DNA from: DASZIT01 sp963819695
GTDB taxonomy: Bacteria; Actinomycetota; Acidimicrobiia; Acidimicrobiales; RAAP-2
NCBI GenBank assembly: GCA_963819695.1
Contig: CAWFXD010000003.1
Span: 310,001 to 374,000, forward strand
Length of the DNA: 64,000 nucleotides
Direction of reading: 5' to 3'
A model generated the notes under the pieces. It was given only the letters and a program-made list of their open reading frames with translations. It did not search any database and was not told where the DNA came from. The position numbers and the translations under genes were made by a program. Positions 1-8,315 of the stretch are shown here, piece after piece (positions within the stretch are counted from its first letter, which is position 1; each line of letters opens with the position of its first letter).

Positions 1-125
1 ACCGACTGACGGGCCATGTCCAAGCCTTCGGAGAGCTCCCGAAGGCTCTGTCCGTTGCGAGCGTTCAGCCGATCCAGCAGGTGACGGCGACTCGGGTCGG
101 CGAGCGCCTTGAAGACGTCGATCAT
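1..125 (-). CDS. ArsR-family winged-helix regulator, N-terminal part (cut by window edge)
   Basis: Reading leftward from an ATG at 125, the product begins MIDVFKALADPSRRHLLDRL and continues LNARNGQSLRELSEGLDM before the window ends. This is the start of an ArsR-type DNA-binding domain: the 'ALADPSRRHLLDRL' helix followed by the first helix of the helix-turn-helix. It lies 20 bases downstream of the AHSA1 gene on the same strand, so the two are probably co-transcribed. ArsR/AHSA1 pairs are a common actinobacterial arrangement. By analogy the regulator probably represses its own operon, whose promoter is at 621-650. Only about 41 residues are visible, so no ligand can be inferred. Confidence 0.8.
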   Translation of the reverse strand, partial: MIDVFKALADPSRRHLLDRLNARNGQSLRELSEGLDMARQS

Positions 126-145
126 GATCGGCTCCGCTCCAGCCG

Positions 146-583
146 TCAGAACCTCAGGTCCTCGGGAAATGGAGTGCCCTTCCCGGTCTCCAGATAGCCC
201 TTGAGGCTCAGGAGGAAGTAAGCCCACCTGGCGCTGCAATGGGCCATGAACTCGACCGGCTCTCGCCAGTCGGCGTGCGTGAACAACACCACCGTTTCGT
301 CGTCTTTGGAGGTGAGGTCGAAGGCGAGCTTGGTCCCGACCCACTCATCCGCTCCCTCCACGCAATTCCAGCTCACATGCCCGGCGGGATCGAGTCGGGT
401 GACTTCCATGACGGCGGCGGGTTCCGGCTGACCGAAGTAGAACTGGATTTTGGACCCCTCGCTCGAGTCCCCTTGGACGCCGCCTCGGGTCCACCATTCG
501 GAGATTCCTTCGGTCGTAGCCACTGCCTCGTACACGCTTGGGAGCGGGGCGGAGATGCATACACGATGTCTGATATCTGGCAC
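146..583 (-). CDS. AHSA1/START-domain (SRPBCC) protein
   Basis: A 145-residue protein with the SRPBCC fold pattern of the AHSA1 group. It opens with a strand carrying 'ISAPLPSVYEAVATTEGISEWW', which continues to a later 'FTHADW' strand and a C-terminal helix with 'SLKGYLETGKGTPF', a typical AHSA1 ending. The start is a GTG at 583 preceded by a strong ribosome-binding site (GAGGAGG, 588-595). Family members bind small hydrophobic ligands, but the ligand here is unknown. It is first in an operon with the ArsR-type gene at 1-125 and is driven by the promoter at 621-650. The length is normal and nothing is missing. Confidence 0.85.
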   Translation of the reverse strand: MPDIRHRVCISAPLPSVYEAVATTEGISEWWTRGGVQGDSSEGSKIQFYFGQPEPAAVMEVTRLDPAGHVSWNCVEGADEWVGTKLAFDLTSKDDETVVLFTHADWREPVEFMAHCSARWAYFLLSLKGYLETGKGTPFPEDLRF

Positions 584-620
584 TTGATCCTCCTCTAATA
601 CGCAGCCATTCGGCTACCTA

Positions 621-650
621 ATAATAAGCAGCTAAATGGGTGCATGTCAA
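621..650 (-). promoter_or_regulatory. Sigma-70-type promoter for the AHSA1-ArsR operon
   Basis: On the minus strand a -35 element TTGACA (650-645) and a -10 element TATTAT (626-621) are separated by 18 bases. The -10 is about 25 bases upstream of the GAGGAGG ribosome-binding site at 588-595. Such consensus-like elements are rare in this GC-rich window. The AT-rich stretch covering the -10 (617-636) is a plausible ArsR-type repressor site, which is inference. Confidence 0.65.
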
Positions 651-782
651 CCCGAAGCGTACGAGACACGACCGGCGGTGGAGAGCGGCGGAACACGAGC
701 AGGAATTTCACCGGGCTCGGGATCCCCTGCTGGGCTACAGTCCGTCTTCGGTGAGCGCCGGGTTCACCGAAGCTGAGGTCGC

Positions 783-1442
783 ATGAGGCTGCACATGAGC
801 GGGCGTCCAGCAGTGCTCGGGATCGGAATCGCGGTGTCGGCCGCCCTGGCGCTGGGCGCCTGTAGTTCCTCACCGGCCACCTCTTCGAGCACCACTGGCT
901 CCACCGGCGCAGCCACCACCACACCGGCTGGCTCCAACCCGTCGACCAGCGCCCCGACGACTACCTCGGCGACCACGGCCAACTTCAACTCGTGCTCGGT
1001 CGTCACTCAGGCCCAGGCGGCCAGTGCCCTCGGGACGACGGTGACGCCGGGAGTGCTCGGCAGCGCCACGGTGGAGGGAGGACTGGCCTGTGTCTTCTAC
1101 GGACCGTCGGCGCCGTCTCCCACCACCCCGAACACCAGCCAGATCGATTCCGTCCGGGTGGTGGTGGTCAAGGGGTCGAGCGCCTTGACCTTCTACAACG
1201 ACTACAAGACCAACCCGTCGGTCCACGCCCAGCCGATCTCTGGCTACGGCGACCAGGCCTACTACGACGGCTTCGCCTCGTTGAGCGTTATGAAAGGCGC
1301 CTATTACCTGAGGGTGGCCGTCGCTCCCAGCGGCGCCCCGCCGAGTCTGACCGCCGAAGAGTCGCTCGCCACCGCCATCCTTCCCAGCCTCGAATACGGC
1401 GGCGATCGCCCGGAAGCTCAGGCGGGAGTTCCGGCCGCGTAA
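783..1442 (+). CDS. Secreted lipoprotein (DUF3558-like)
   Basis: A 219-residue protein with a lipoprotein signal peptide: a hydrophobic segment ending in the lipobox LGAC, with the lipidated Cys at residue 27. A low-complexity Ser/Thr/Ala/Pro linker follows (about residues 28-70). A globular domain then carries two Cys residues ('NSCSVVTQAQAASALG' and 'GLACVFYG'), probably disulfide-bonded. The pattern 'C..VT..QA..ALG' resembles actinobacterial DUF3558-type lipoproteins, whose function is unknown. The ATG at 783 follows GAGG at 774-777. A second ATG at 795 is possible. Its 3' end overlaps the convergent amidohydrolase gene by 25 bases. Confidence 0.75.
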   Translation: MRLHMSGRPAVLGIGIAVSAALALGACSSSPATSSSTTGSTGAATTTPAGSNPSTSAPTTTSATTANFNSCSVVTQAQAASALGTTVTPGVLGSATVEGGLACVFYGPSAPSPTTPNTSQIDSVRVVVVKGSSALTFYNDYKTNPSVHAQPISGYGDQAYYDGFASLSVMKGAYYLRVAVAPSGAPPSLTAEESLATAILPSLEYGGDRPEAQAGVPAA

Positions 1443-2813
1443 GACAATGGGACGGGTCGGGCCAGGCTCCAGCTGAAGGTCTTGGGGATTTCGTCCAGCG
1501 AGACGGAGCTGGCCAGGTCTGCCACCGTCGGCCCGACCCGGTCGGCTACCGACTGCAACTGGGCGACGTCGAAGCCGTAGATCCTCGCGGCGTTGAGCCC
1601 GAGCATCCGCCGCAGGTCCTCCTCGGGCATCCCGCCGAACACGTGGCGCAGGATCAGCCGATGCACCGGCGCCGCCCCTTCCAGATGGGGATAGTCGGCC
1701 CCCCACATCAGGCGGTCGATGCCGATCTCCTCCCGCATCTCCGCTTCGTAGCGCTTCATGAGCGACCCGCCGAGAAACACATGCCGGTCGAAGTATTCCT
1801 CGCGGGCGGAGCTCGAGGTAGGAACGGACCGGGGCGGCACCGTGGGTGTCGAAGAAGTTCTCCATGTCCCGGATCAGGGAGGGCAGCCACTGCACCCCGT
1901 TCTCGGCAACCACCACCTTCAGCTTCGGATGCCGGTCGAACACCCCGCCGAAGATCATGAACCAGAGCGGGCGTCGGGTGAACACGAACACCTCGTAGAG
2001 ACCCAGAAAGCCCCCGTGTTTGGCGTCGTAGAGCTGCTTGGCGTCGGTGGCCATCCCCGACGCCCCGGTGTGGAGGTTCACCACCAGGTCGTTGTCCTCG
2101 CAGGCACTCCAGAACGGTTCGTAGTACTCGTCGGCGTAGCCCGGGAGCCCCGACTTGATCGACATGGCCGGGAGCATCACCCCGCCGAACAGACCTGCCT
2201 CCCGGGCCCAGGCGACTTCTTCTACCGCCCGGTCCAGGTCGTGGAAATCGATGGGGATGCATCCGGCCCGCCTCCCGGGAGCCGCCGCGCAGAACTCGGC
2301 CAGCCATCGGTTGTAGGCGTGGAGGGCGGGCCAGACCGGCTCCAAGTTCTTGCTGGTCTGGGAGCCCAGGTACATCGCCGGCGACAACCCACCGGCGAGT
2401 ACCGGACCGGGATAGGCCACCTCGGCATGGATCCCCTGCTCCTCGAGGACGGCCAGTCGCCTTCCCCCGGCGTCGGACGCATGCACCCAGTCGGTGCTGT
2501 AGTTCTCGAGCCACTCGGCGGCGGCAGCGATATCGACGCCCATGCCGGCCAGTCGGCGGCTGGCCACCGCCCGGACCGCATCCGCCTCGTCGATCTCGCC
2601 GGGATCGACGCCCCCGAGCATGGGGATGGCCACGGAGGAAAGGTCGCCGAAGGCCGCCACCGCCTCCCGGTGGCTCGGATCGACGTAGGAGAGGAAGTGA
2701 TCCATGTCGTCCGGCGCCGCATGCGCGTCAGCGGACACCACGATGTAGTTCTTCCCGGTTCGGAGCTCTCCAGCCTTCTGATCGGTCAACTCGCCTCCCC
2801 CAACACCGCTCAC
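1418..2813 (-). CDS. Amidohydrolase family 2 (COG2159-type) metal-dependent hydrolase, one frameshift
   Basis: Reconstructed product of about 464 residues. The N-terminal part has the metal-site motif 'SADAHAA' (around residue 28), 'GMATDAKQLYDA' and 'NLHTGASG'. The C-terminal part has 'MWGADYPHLEG' (the Asp/His end of the TIM barrel) and 'LGLNAARIYGFD', all typical of amidohydrolase_2 enzymes (ACMSD-like). The two parts lie in different frames, joined near 1801-1810, where '...SYLELRP' should run straight into 'EEYFDRHVF'. A one-base indel there truncates the protein or is a sequence error. The substrate is unknown. It is convergent with the upstream lipoprotein gene. Confidence 0.75.
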
Positions 2814-2877
2814 GACCTTGCCGCTGAGGGCAGGCTAGTGCCGGTTAGTTCCAGCCGGCTGTCCGGGTGGGTGCCCC

Positions 2878-3501
2878 TCACCAGGGTCGGCCGTATCGAT
2901 CCCGGTGCACCCGTTCGCTCAGGGGGAGGCGGGCCGGCTTCCCCGGAGGACGACTTGGCCAGCCGATGGGAACGACGGCCATCGGTTTCGCCGTCGGTGG
3001 GAGATCGAGCAGGGCCCGTAGCTCGTCGGCGAACAGGGTGGCGAGCGTGGTCATGGCCGAACCCAGACCCAACGCGGTTGCCGACAGGAGCAGATTCTGG
3101 GTCGCCAGGTAGACCGACGAGGGAAGCGTCGCCTCGAGTCCCACGCTGGCGTCGCCGCAGACCACCACGATGACCGGTGCGGATCCGATTCCGCCCTCGG
3201 CCCCGCGGTCGACGTCCCGGAGGAGGCCTTCTGACAGACGGCCCTCGGAATGCTGACGCCCACCCTGTCGCCAGGCGCGCCGGGTCAGGTCTCCGATGCC
3301 GGCTCGGAGGTCCGGGTCCCGGACCACGACGAACAACCACGGCTGGAGGTTCTCGGCACTGGGGGCATGGGTGGCGGCCCGAAGACAGAGATCCAGCAGC
3401 TCGTCACTCACCGGCTGGTCGCTGAACTGTCGGGTGGCCCGCTGCCGGAGCACCACCTCGAAGTACTCCGCCTGCCGGGTCGAACCATCCCCATCAGCCA
3501 T
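2878..3501 (-). CDS. Nitroreductase-family FMN oxidoreductase
   Basis: A 207-residue protein with the nitroreductase fold signatures. 'RQRATRQFSDQPVSDELL' near the N-terminus is the FMN phosphate-binding Arg region. 'ATHAPSAENLQPW' is the classic APS..N.QPW segment. 'QNLLLSATALGLGSAMTT' is the central helix, and a C-terminal 'VPIGWPSRPP' strand follows. The length is normal. Such enzymes reduce nitro, quinone or enone substrates with NAD(P)H, but the substrate cannot be read from sequence. It stands alone on the minus strand, divergent from the acyl-CoA synthetase. Confidence 0.85.
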   Translation of the reverse strand: MADGDGSTRQAEYFEVVLRQRATRQFSDQPVSDELLDLCLRAATHAPSAENLQPWLFVVVRDPDLRAGIGDLTRRAWRQGGRQHSEGRLSEGLLRDVDRGAEGGIGSAPVIVVVCGDASVGLEATLPSSVYLATQNLLLSATALGLGSAMTTLATLFADELRALLDLPPTAKPMAVVPIGWPSRPPGKPARLPLSERVHRDRYGRPW

Positions 3502-3732
3502 TTGATGAAACTAGTGCGGTGCTTCCGGGGGACGCAGGCTCCGCGCGGAGAAGGCCGGATCGCTAGAGTCGCCCTCGACCGATCGGGGCCGCTCTCGAAA
3601 GAGTCTGGCGGGCGCCGATGCCAAGCCCGGCCTCAGACAGGGCCTTTCCCCGGGAGCACCGCATGGCCACCGATCTCCGGAGCGACTCGATCTCCCCGGG
3701 AGCCGCGGCCCGCAACCTCGAGAGGTCGCCCC

Positions 3733-5268
3733 GTGGCTGACCGGCTACCCGACCAACTTCGCCTGATGGCATCGGCGTACCCGGACAAGGTGGCCTACCG
3801 CAACCTGGGCGACGGGTCCTCGATCACCTTCCTCCAATGGGAACGCGAATCCAACCGCCTGGCCCGGGGCCTCCAAGCCCGCGGGGTGGGGAAGGGCGAC
3901 CTGGTCGCCATCCTGCTCGAAGCGGAGCGGATCCTCGACTTCATCGTCACCTACAGCGCAGTCCACAAAATCGGAGCCGTCACCGTCCCGATGAACAACC
4001 GCCTGTCGCCGCCCGAGGTGCGCGCCATCCTCGAGCACGCCGAAGTCACCGCCATCGTGACCAGCAATGCCCATGGCGAGGCCGTCACCCCATTGGTGGG
4101 CGACATCCCGTCCCTCACCACGCTGGCGACGGTCAGCCCGTCGCCGGCGGAAGGCTTCGTCGGCATCGAGGAGGTGAAGAGCCCGGGCGACGGGGCGATC
4201 CAGGTCCCCATCGACGACGACGACCTGGCGGACGTGATGTACACCTCGGGGACCACCGGGAGGCCGAAGGGGGTGGCGGTCCGGCACGGCAACGTCTCCA
4301 TGCTCCCGAACGCCGTGCCGACCTGGCAGGGGACCGCCTGGCTCTCCGCCACCCCGGTGTTCACCTTCGCCGGCCTCGGTTTCATCTACAACCCGATGAA
4401 GGCGGGCATGACGCTGCTCTACCTGCCGAAGTTCGACGCCGGACGGTGGTTCGAGACCGTCGAACGCGAACGTCCGGTGATGGCCTTCGTGGTGCCGGCG
4501 ATGGCCAGGCTGCTCATCCATCATTCCGGTTTCGAGTCGGCCGATCTGTCCAGCCTCCGGGGCCTCATCCTGGGCAGCGCGCCGCTGGCGCCCGACACGT
4601 TGCTGCGCCTGCAGGCCCGGCTGCCGGGCGCCGCGGTGTTGAACAGCTACGGCATGACCGAAGGCGGCCACGCCACCTTCTCGATGGATCCGGAGGGGTC
4701 GAGAGCCCGACCCGGGGCGGTTGGTCGTCCGAGGCCCCCCACCGAGGTGCAGATCGTGGGCGATGACGGAACGCCGTGCCCGACCGGTGTGGTGGGGGAG
4801 GTCACCACCCGCAACCCGAACGGGCACCGGGAGTACTACAAGGATCCGGAGGCGACCGCCCGGATGTGGGAGGGCGGATGGCTGCATACCGGTGACCTCG
4901 GCTATCTCGATACCGACGGCTACCTCTACATCGTGGGGCGCAAGAAGGAGATGATCGTCCGCGGCGGGATGAACGTCTACGCCGATGACGTCGAGGCAGC
5001 GCTCCAAGCCCACCCGGCGGTGATCGAGGCGGCGGTCGTCGGCATCTCCCACGAGGTGCTCGGGGAGGACGTGGCCGCCTTTGTGGTCATCCGTCCGGGG
5101 GAGGAACTGTCGAGTGACGAGCTGCAGCGCTTCGTCGGGGAGCGCCTGGCCGACTACAAGGTGCCGCGCCAGGTCACCTTCCTTGACGAACTACCCAGGA
5201 ATGCCGGTGGCAAGGTGGTGAAGGCGGAACTCGCAGCTGCCGCGAAGAGGCCGATTCGGCAGGGTTGA
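3733..5268 (+). CDS. Acyl-CoA synthetase / AMP-dependent ligase
   Basis: An ANL-superfamily enzyme of 511 residues that activates a carboxylic acid as acyl-AMP and then acyl-CoA. It has the P-loop 'YTSGTTGRPKG' (about residue 169), the adenine-binding 'NSYGMTEGG', 'HTGDLGYLDTDGYLYIVGRK', and the C-terminal catalytic Lys motif 'PRNAGGKVVK'. The reading frame is open further upstream, but homology starts at 'LPDQLRLMASAYPDKVAYRN'. I therefore chose the GTG at 3733 (weak AGAGG upstream), with the ATG at 3766 as the alternative. The next gene starts about 50 bases downstream and may be co-expressed. The likely substrate is a medium or long acyl chain or an aromatic acid, which is inference. Confidence 0.85.
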   Translation: MADRLPDQLRLMASAYPDKVAYRNLGDGSSITFLQWERESNRLARGLQARGVGKGDLVAILLEAERILDFIVTYSAVHKIGAVTVPMNNRLSPPEVRAILEHAEVTAIVTSNAHGEAVTPLVGDIPSLTTLATVSPSPAEGFVGIEEVKSPGDGAIQVPIDDDDLADVMYTSGTTGRPKGVAVRHGNVSMLPNAVPTWQGTAWLSATPVFTFAGLGFIYNPMKAGMTLLYLPKFDAGRWFETVERERPVMAFVVPAMARLLIHHSGFESADLSSLRGLILGSAPLAPDTLLRLQARLPGAAVLNSYGMTEGGHATFSMDPEGSRARPGAVGRPRPPTEVQIVGDDGTPCPTGVVGEVTTRNPNGHREYYKDPEATARMWEGGWLHTGDLGYLDTDGYLYIVGRKKEMIVRGGMNVYADDVEAALQAHPAVIEAAVVGISHEVLGEDVAAFVVIRPGEELSSDELQRFVGERLADYKVPRQVTFLDELPRNAGGKVVKAELAAAAKRPIRQG

Positions 5269-5318
5269 CGTCGCGACGGCTAGAACGAACGACACAAGAG
5301 CCAGACAGGGGAGGGGCC

Positions 5319-5810
5319 ATGCAGGATCACCGATTCGACTTCGTGGTGGACGGGACGCCCGAAGAGGTGTGGGACGTGATCTGGGCGCGTACCCGAGTCG
5401 GCATCGAGACGGACACCGTGAAGATCGAGATCTACCACCCCGGTGACGAGGAGGGCAACGGCCTCGTCCGGCACTGTCACTTTCCGGTTCCCAAGTACCT
5501 GCTGAGCGGAGGCAAGGCCCAGTCGTGGGAGTGGATCACCGAGGCGAAGCGCCCGGTGTCCTGGAAGTACGACGCCATCGGCAAGCCGCTCTGGTCCAAG
5601 GCGTCGGGGTGGACCCGGCTCGAGGACCTCGGGGAGGGGAAGACCCGGGTGTACTTCCGAGAGACCTATCACGTCTTCAATTCCTTCACCCGGGCCCTGC
5701 TCGAAAAGCGGGTGCACCACTTCATATCCAAGGGGAACGACAAACTGATCGAAGCCTCGCTGGTGAGATCGCTCCACAAACTCCACGAGCGGAACGAGAA
5801 GATGGCCTGA
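5319..5810 (+). CDS. START/SRPBCC-like protein
   Basis: A 163-residue protein starting MQDHRFDFVVDGTPEEVWDV, with the N-terminal strand-helix of polyketide-cyclase/START domains, a central 'WEWITEAKRPVSWKYD', and a long C-terminal helix. The ATG at 5319 sits behind a strong GGGGAGGGG ribosome-binding site. A longer in-frame reading from 5265 would overlap the upstream ligase gene and lacks a comparable site. It probably binds a hydrophobic ligand. Its position after the acyl-CoA synthetase suggests a lipid-related role, which is inference only. Confidence 0.75.
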   Translation: MQDHRFDFVVDGTPEEVWDVIWARTRVGIETDTVKIEIYHPGDEEGNGLVRHCHFPVPKYLLSGGKAQSWEWITEAKRPVSWKYDAIGKPLWSKASGWTRLEDLGEGKTRVYFRETYHVFNSFTRALLEKRVHHFISKGNDKLIEASLVRSLHKLHERNEKMA

Positions 5811-5883
5811 GGGACGAACGCCCCCACCGGTGGGCGCCCGGTCGATTGAATCCGCCCCGGCCCGCCCACTACCGTGAGTTGCG

Positions 5884-6549
5884 GTGGACGAGGGCGCGAA
5901 GGCTCGGGATGCTCTGACCGACATGCTGTGCGCCTCCGGCACCGTCACCAGCCCCGCGGTGGAAGCCGCGCTCCGGACGGTTCCCCGGCATCTCTTCCTG
6001 ACCGAGGCGTCGACCGAGCGTGCCTATGCCGATCGGGCGGTGACCATCAAATGGGATGGCCAGGGTCTGCCGATCAGCTCGGCGTCCCAGCCGGCGATGG
6101 TGGCCCAGATGCTCGAGCAACTCGATGCCGGAGACGGTGACCACGTGCTGGAGATCGGAACCGCCACCGGCTACAACGCCGCGCTCCTCGCCGAGCTGGT
6201 CGGGCCTTCCGGCCTGGTGGTCACCGTCGAGATCGAAGAGGACCTGGCCGATCGAGCCCGCCAGAGCCTCGCCGCGACGGGGTACCGGCAGGTGAAGGTG
6301 GTGCGGGGTGACGGCCGCGTCGGCTTTTCCGAGGGCGCCCCCTACAACCGGATCATCGTCACCGCCGGCGCCCGGGAGGTGGCTCCCGCCTGGATCGATC
6401 AGCTCGCCGAGGGAGGCCGGATGGTGGTTCCGTTGATCAACCTGCACGGTGACGGCATGGCCGTCATGTTCGAGATGAGAGAGGGGATGCTGGACGCGCG
6501 AAGCGGCCGGCCGTGCGGGTTCGTGCCGTTGCGATCATCGTCCGCCTAA
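5884..6549 (+). CDS. pcm: Protein-L-isoaspartate O-methyltransferase-like SAM-dependent methyltransferase
   Basis: A 221-residue protein matching the PCMT family. 'VPRHLFL' lies near the N-terminus, and 'ISSASQPAMVAQMLEQLD' is the family's 'S.P..VA.M' substrate segment. SAM motif I is 'VLEIGTATGYNAALLAEL', followed by 'VEIEEDLA', 'GDGRVGFSEGAPYNRIIVTAGA' and 'QLAEGGRMVVPL'. These enzymes methylate isoaspartyl residues to start repair of damaged proteins. Some actinobacterial members instead act in peptide biosynthesis, but no such neighbours are present. The start is GTG at 5884. The gene stands alone, convergent with the phosphoesterase gene. Confidence 0.8.
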   Translation: MDEGAKARDALTDMLCASGTVTSPAVEAALRTVPRHLFLTEASTERAYADRAVTIKWDGQGLPISSASQPAMVAQMLEQLDAGDGDHVLEIGTATGYNAALLAELVGPSGLVVTVEIEEDLADRARQSLAATGYRQVKVVRGDGRVGFSEGAPYNRIIVTAGAREVAPAWIDQLAEGGRMVVPLINLHGDGMAVMFEMREGMLDARSGRPCGFVPLRSSSA

Positions 6550-6590
6550 CGCCGGAACCGAATGGATCGCGGTGTCGAGGCCGGTCGACG

Positions 6591-8186
6591 TCAGCGGGGC
6601 CGGACCGATCCGGCCGGAGGCATCCGGGCCGGGGGCTGGCTCGAGCACGCCAGCGAGCCGCGGTTCTCGCCGGATGCCGGAAGTCCGGCGATGGCCGCGG
6701 GGCTGAAGATGGGCCGCCCGCTCTTCATGGCGCCGACGTCGAGGAAGTCCAACAGGTCGTTGGCGTTGGCGTCGCGGTAGGTGAGGGCCGGGAGGTTCCA
6801 CTTGCGCTCCACCATCGCCAGGATCGACGTGTGGTCATAGACGGTGTGACTCACGTAGTTCGGCTTGGCGTACGGGGACACCACCACCGACGGAACCCGG
6901 AACCCGTAGCGGGCGAAGCCTTCGTAGCTGGACTCGCCCGGCTGCACCAGGGGTGGGATCACATCGGGAGGCAGCGCGACCGGCGGCGGCACGTGGTCGA
7001 AGTACCCGCCGTGCTCGTCGTAGGTGATGACGAGCAAAGTCTTCTCCCAGTTGGGGGAGGCACCGATGGCCTTCACCACCGAGGCTAGGAACGTCTCCCC
7101 GACCACGATGTTCTGCGGGTTCTCCTGTGACTGGGTCGAGTAGTCCATGTCGACGATGCAGAACTTCGGCAGCGTCCCGGCCGCACAGTTGGTGAAGAAC
7201 TGCTGGATCGGAGTCTGGGCGGCCAACGCGGCCAGATCGTTGACGGGGTAGAGGGCGGCGGTGGCGCCGAGCGGATAGCTGGCGGCGTAGTCCCGCCAGC
7301 TGATCCCGTGGTCGCTGAGGCGGTCGAAGATGGTGCCGCCGAGGGGAGGAAGCACCAGGCTGACGTCGGGAATCAGGTTGCCCACCCCGGACACGCCGAC
7401 GTCATCTGTCATCCCCATGGCGGTGGCGGCGATCAGGAAGCGGCGGTTGGGGTCGGTTTGGCCGAGCAGCGAGCAGAACCATCGGTCGCCGATCGGGAAG
7501 GTGTCGGCCAGGGCGTAGGTGAACGGCAGGTCGGCGCCCGTCCAGTAGCCCATGGACACCGGGCCGCTGGCCGACGTCACGAACCCGTTGCACGCCCCGT
7601 TGGCGTAGGAGTCGTGGCTGGTCTTCCATTCCTGCCCCGGCCCACCGGTGTTCTGGCAGGTGGATGGCATGTGGAAGGCGAGCTGGATGTCCCCGTTGGC
7701 ATAGGGGTTGGTGAAGGTCGGGGTGCCGTAGGGGTTGCAGGCGGTGGGGGTGGGATCGTCGATGACGAACCCGTCGCCACGCGGGGTCTGGCCCGGGGCC
7801 CGGCCGAGCATCCCGAAGAAGTTGTCGTAGGAGTGGTTCTCGAGCATGCAGACCACGATGTGTTCGATCTCGGGCATGGTGTCGGTCCCCGGGGGAAGCT
7901 TCGGGAACGGAAGCGATCCGGGAGTCCGGAGCGAGCTCTTCCCGAGCACCGCCAGGGCCTGAGCGTGGTGCGACGTGAGGGAGGTCGCGTGGTTGGTCAC
8001 GGCCGCCGTCGCCGGGCGGCTCCCTTCCAGCTGGCCTCCTACCACTCCGGCGGTGACCGCCCCGGCTCCCGCCGCCAGGAATTGCCGCCGGCTCAGCGGC
8101 TTTCGAATGCGGGGATCCACGGCGCTCGGCTCCGGCTGGGAGGGGCTCGGGGCCGGCCGGTCGCGGCCGTTCGGTGGTTCGCTCAC
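6591..8186 (-). CDS. Tat-exported phosphoesterase (phospholipase C / acid phosphatase-like, PF04185)
   Basis: About 531 residues. The N-terminal 'LSRRQFLAAGAGAVTAGVVG' is a twin-arginine signal peptide, so it is exported folded. The catalytic domain has 'IEHIVVCMLENHSYDNFFG' (metal ligand and nucleophile region), 'YALADTFPIGDRWF' with 'GQTDPNRRF', 'ITYDEHGGYFDHVPPP', and 'YGFRVPSVVVSPYAKP', all hallmarks of PF04185 enzymes. These cleave phosphodiesters or phosphomonoesters such as phospholipids outside the cell. I place the start at the GTG at 8186. The open frame extends to 8252 but adds residues not typical of a leader. It is divergent from the CocE-type gene. Confidence 0.85.
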   Translation of the reverse strand: MSEPPNGRDRPAPSPSQPEPSAVDPRIRKPLSRRQFLAAGAGAVTAGVVGGQLEGSRPATAAVTNHATSLTSHHAQALAVLGKSSLRTPGSLPFPKLPPGTDTMPEIEHIVVCMLENHSYDNFFGMLGRAPGQTPRGDGFVIDDPTPTACNPYGTPTFTNPYANGDIQLAFHMPSTCQNTGGPGQEWKTSHDSYANGACNGFVTSASGPVSMGYWTGADLPFTYALADTFPIGDRWFCSLLGQTDPNRRFLIAATAMGMTDDVGVSGVGNLIPDVSLVLPPLGGTIFDRLSDHGISWRDYAASYPLGATAALYPVNDLAALAAQTPIQQFFTNCAAGTLPKFCIVDMDYSTQSQENPQNIVVGETFLASVVKAIGASPNWEKTLLVITYDEHGGYFDHVPPPVALPPDVIPPLVQPGESSYEGFARYGFRVPSVVVSPYAKPNYVSHTVYDHTSILAMVERKWNLPALTYRDANANDLLDFLDVGAMKSGRPIFSPAAIAGLPASGENRGSLACSSQPPARMPPAGSVRPR

Positions 8187-8315
8187 GGTGATGTAACGGT
8201 GAAGGGTGTCGCACCTGGCGAGATTCGTCCAGCCACCGTGCCACCGGGTCACTTCGCAGTTGCGGTCCCCCGAAAAGTAGTCTCATGGCCGGTCGACTTG
8301 GGAGGGAGTTTGGGA

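Noticed and set aside
7308..8315. Long N-terminal extension of the CocE-type hydrolase
   Set aside because: It is antisense to the phosphoesterase gene. A signal peptide with its own ribosome-binding site starts at 8316.
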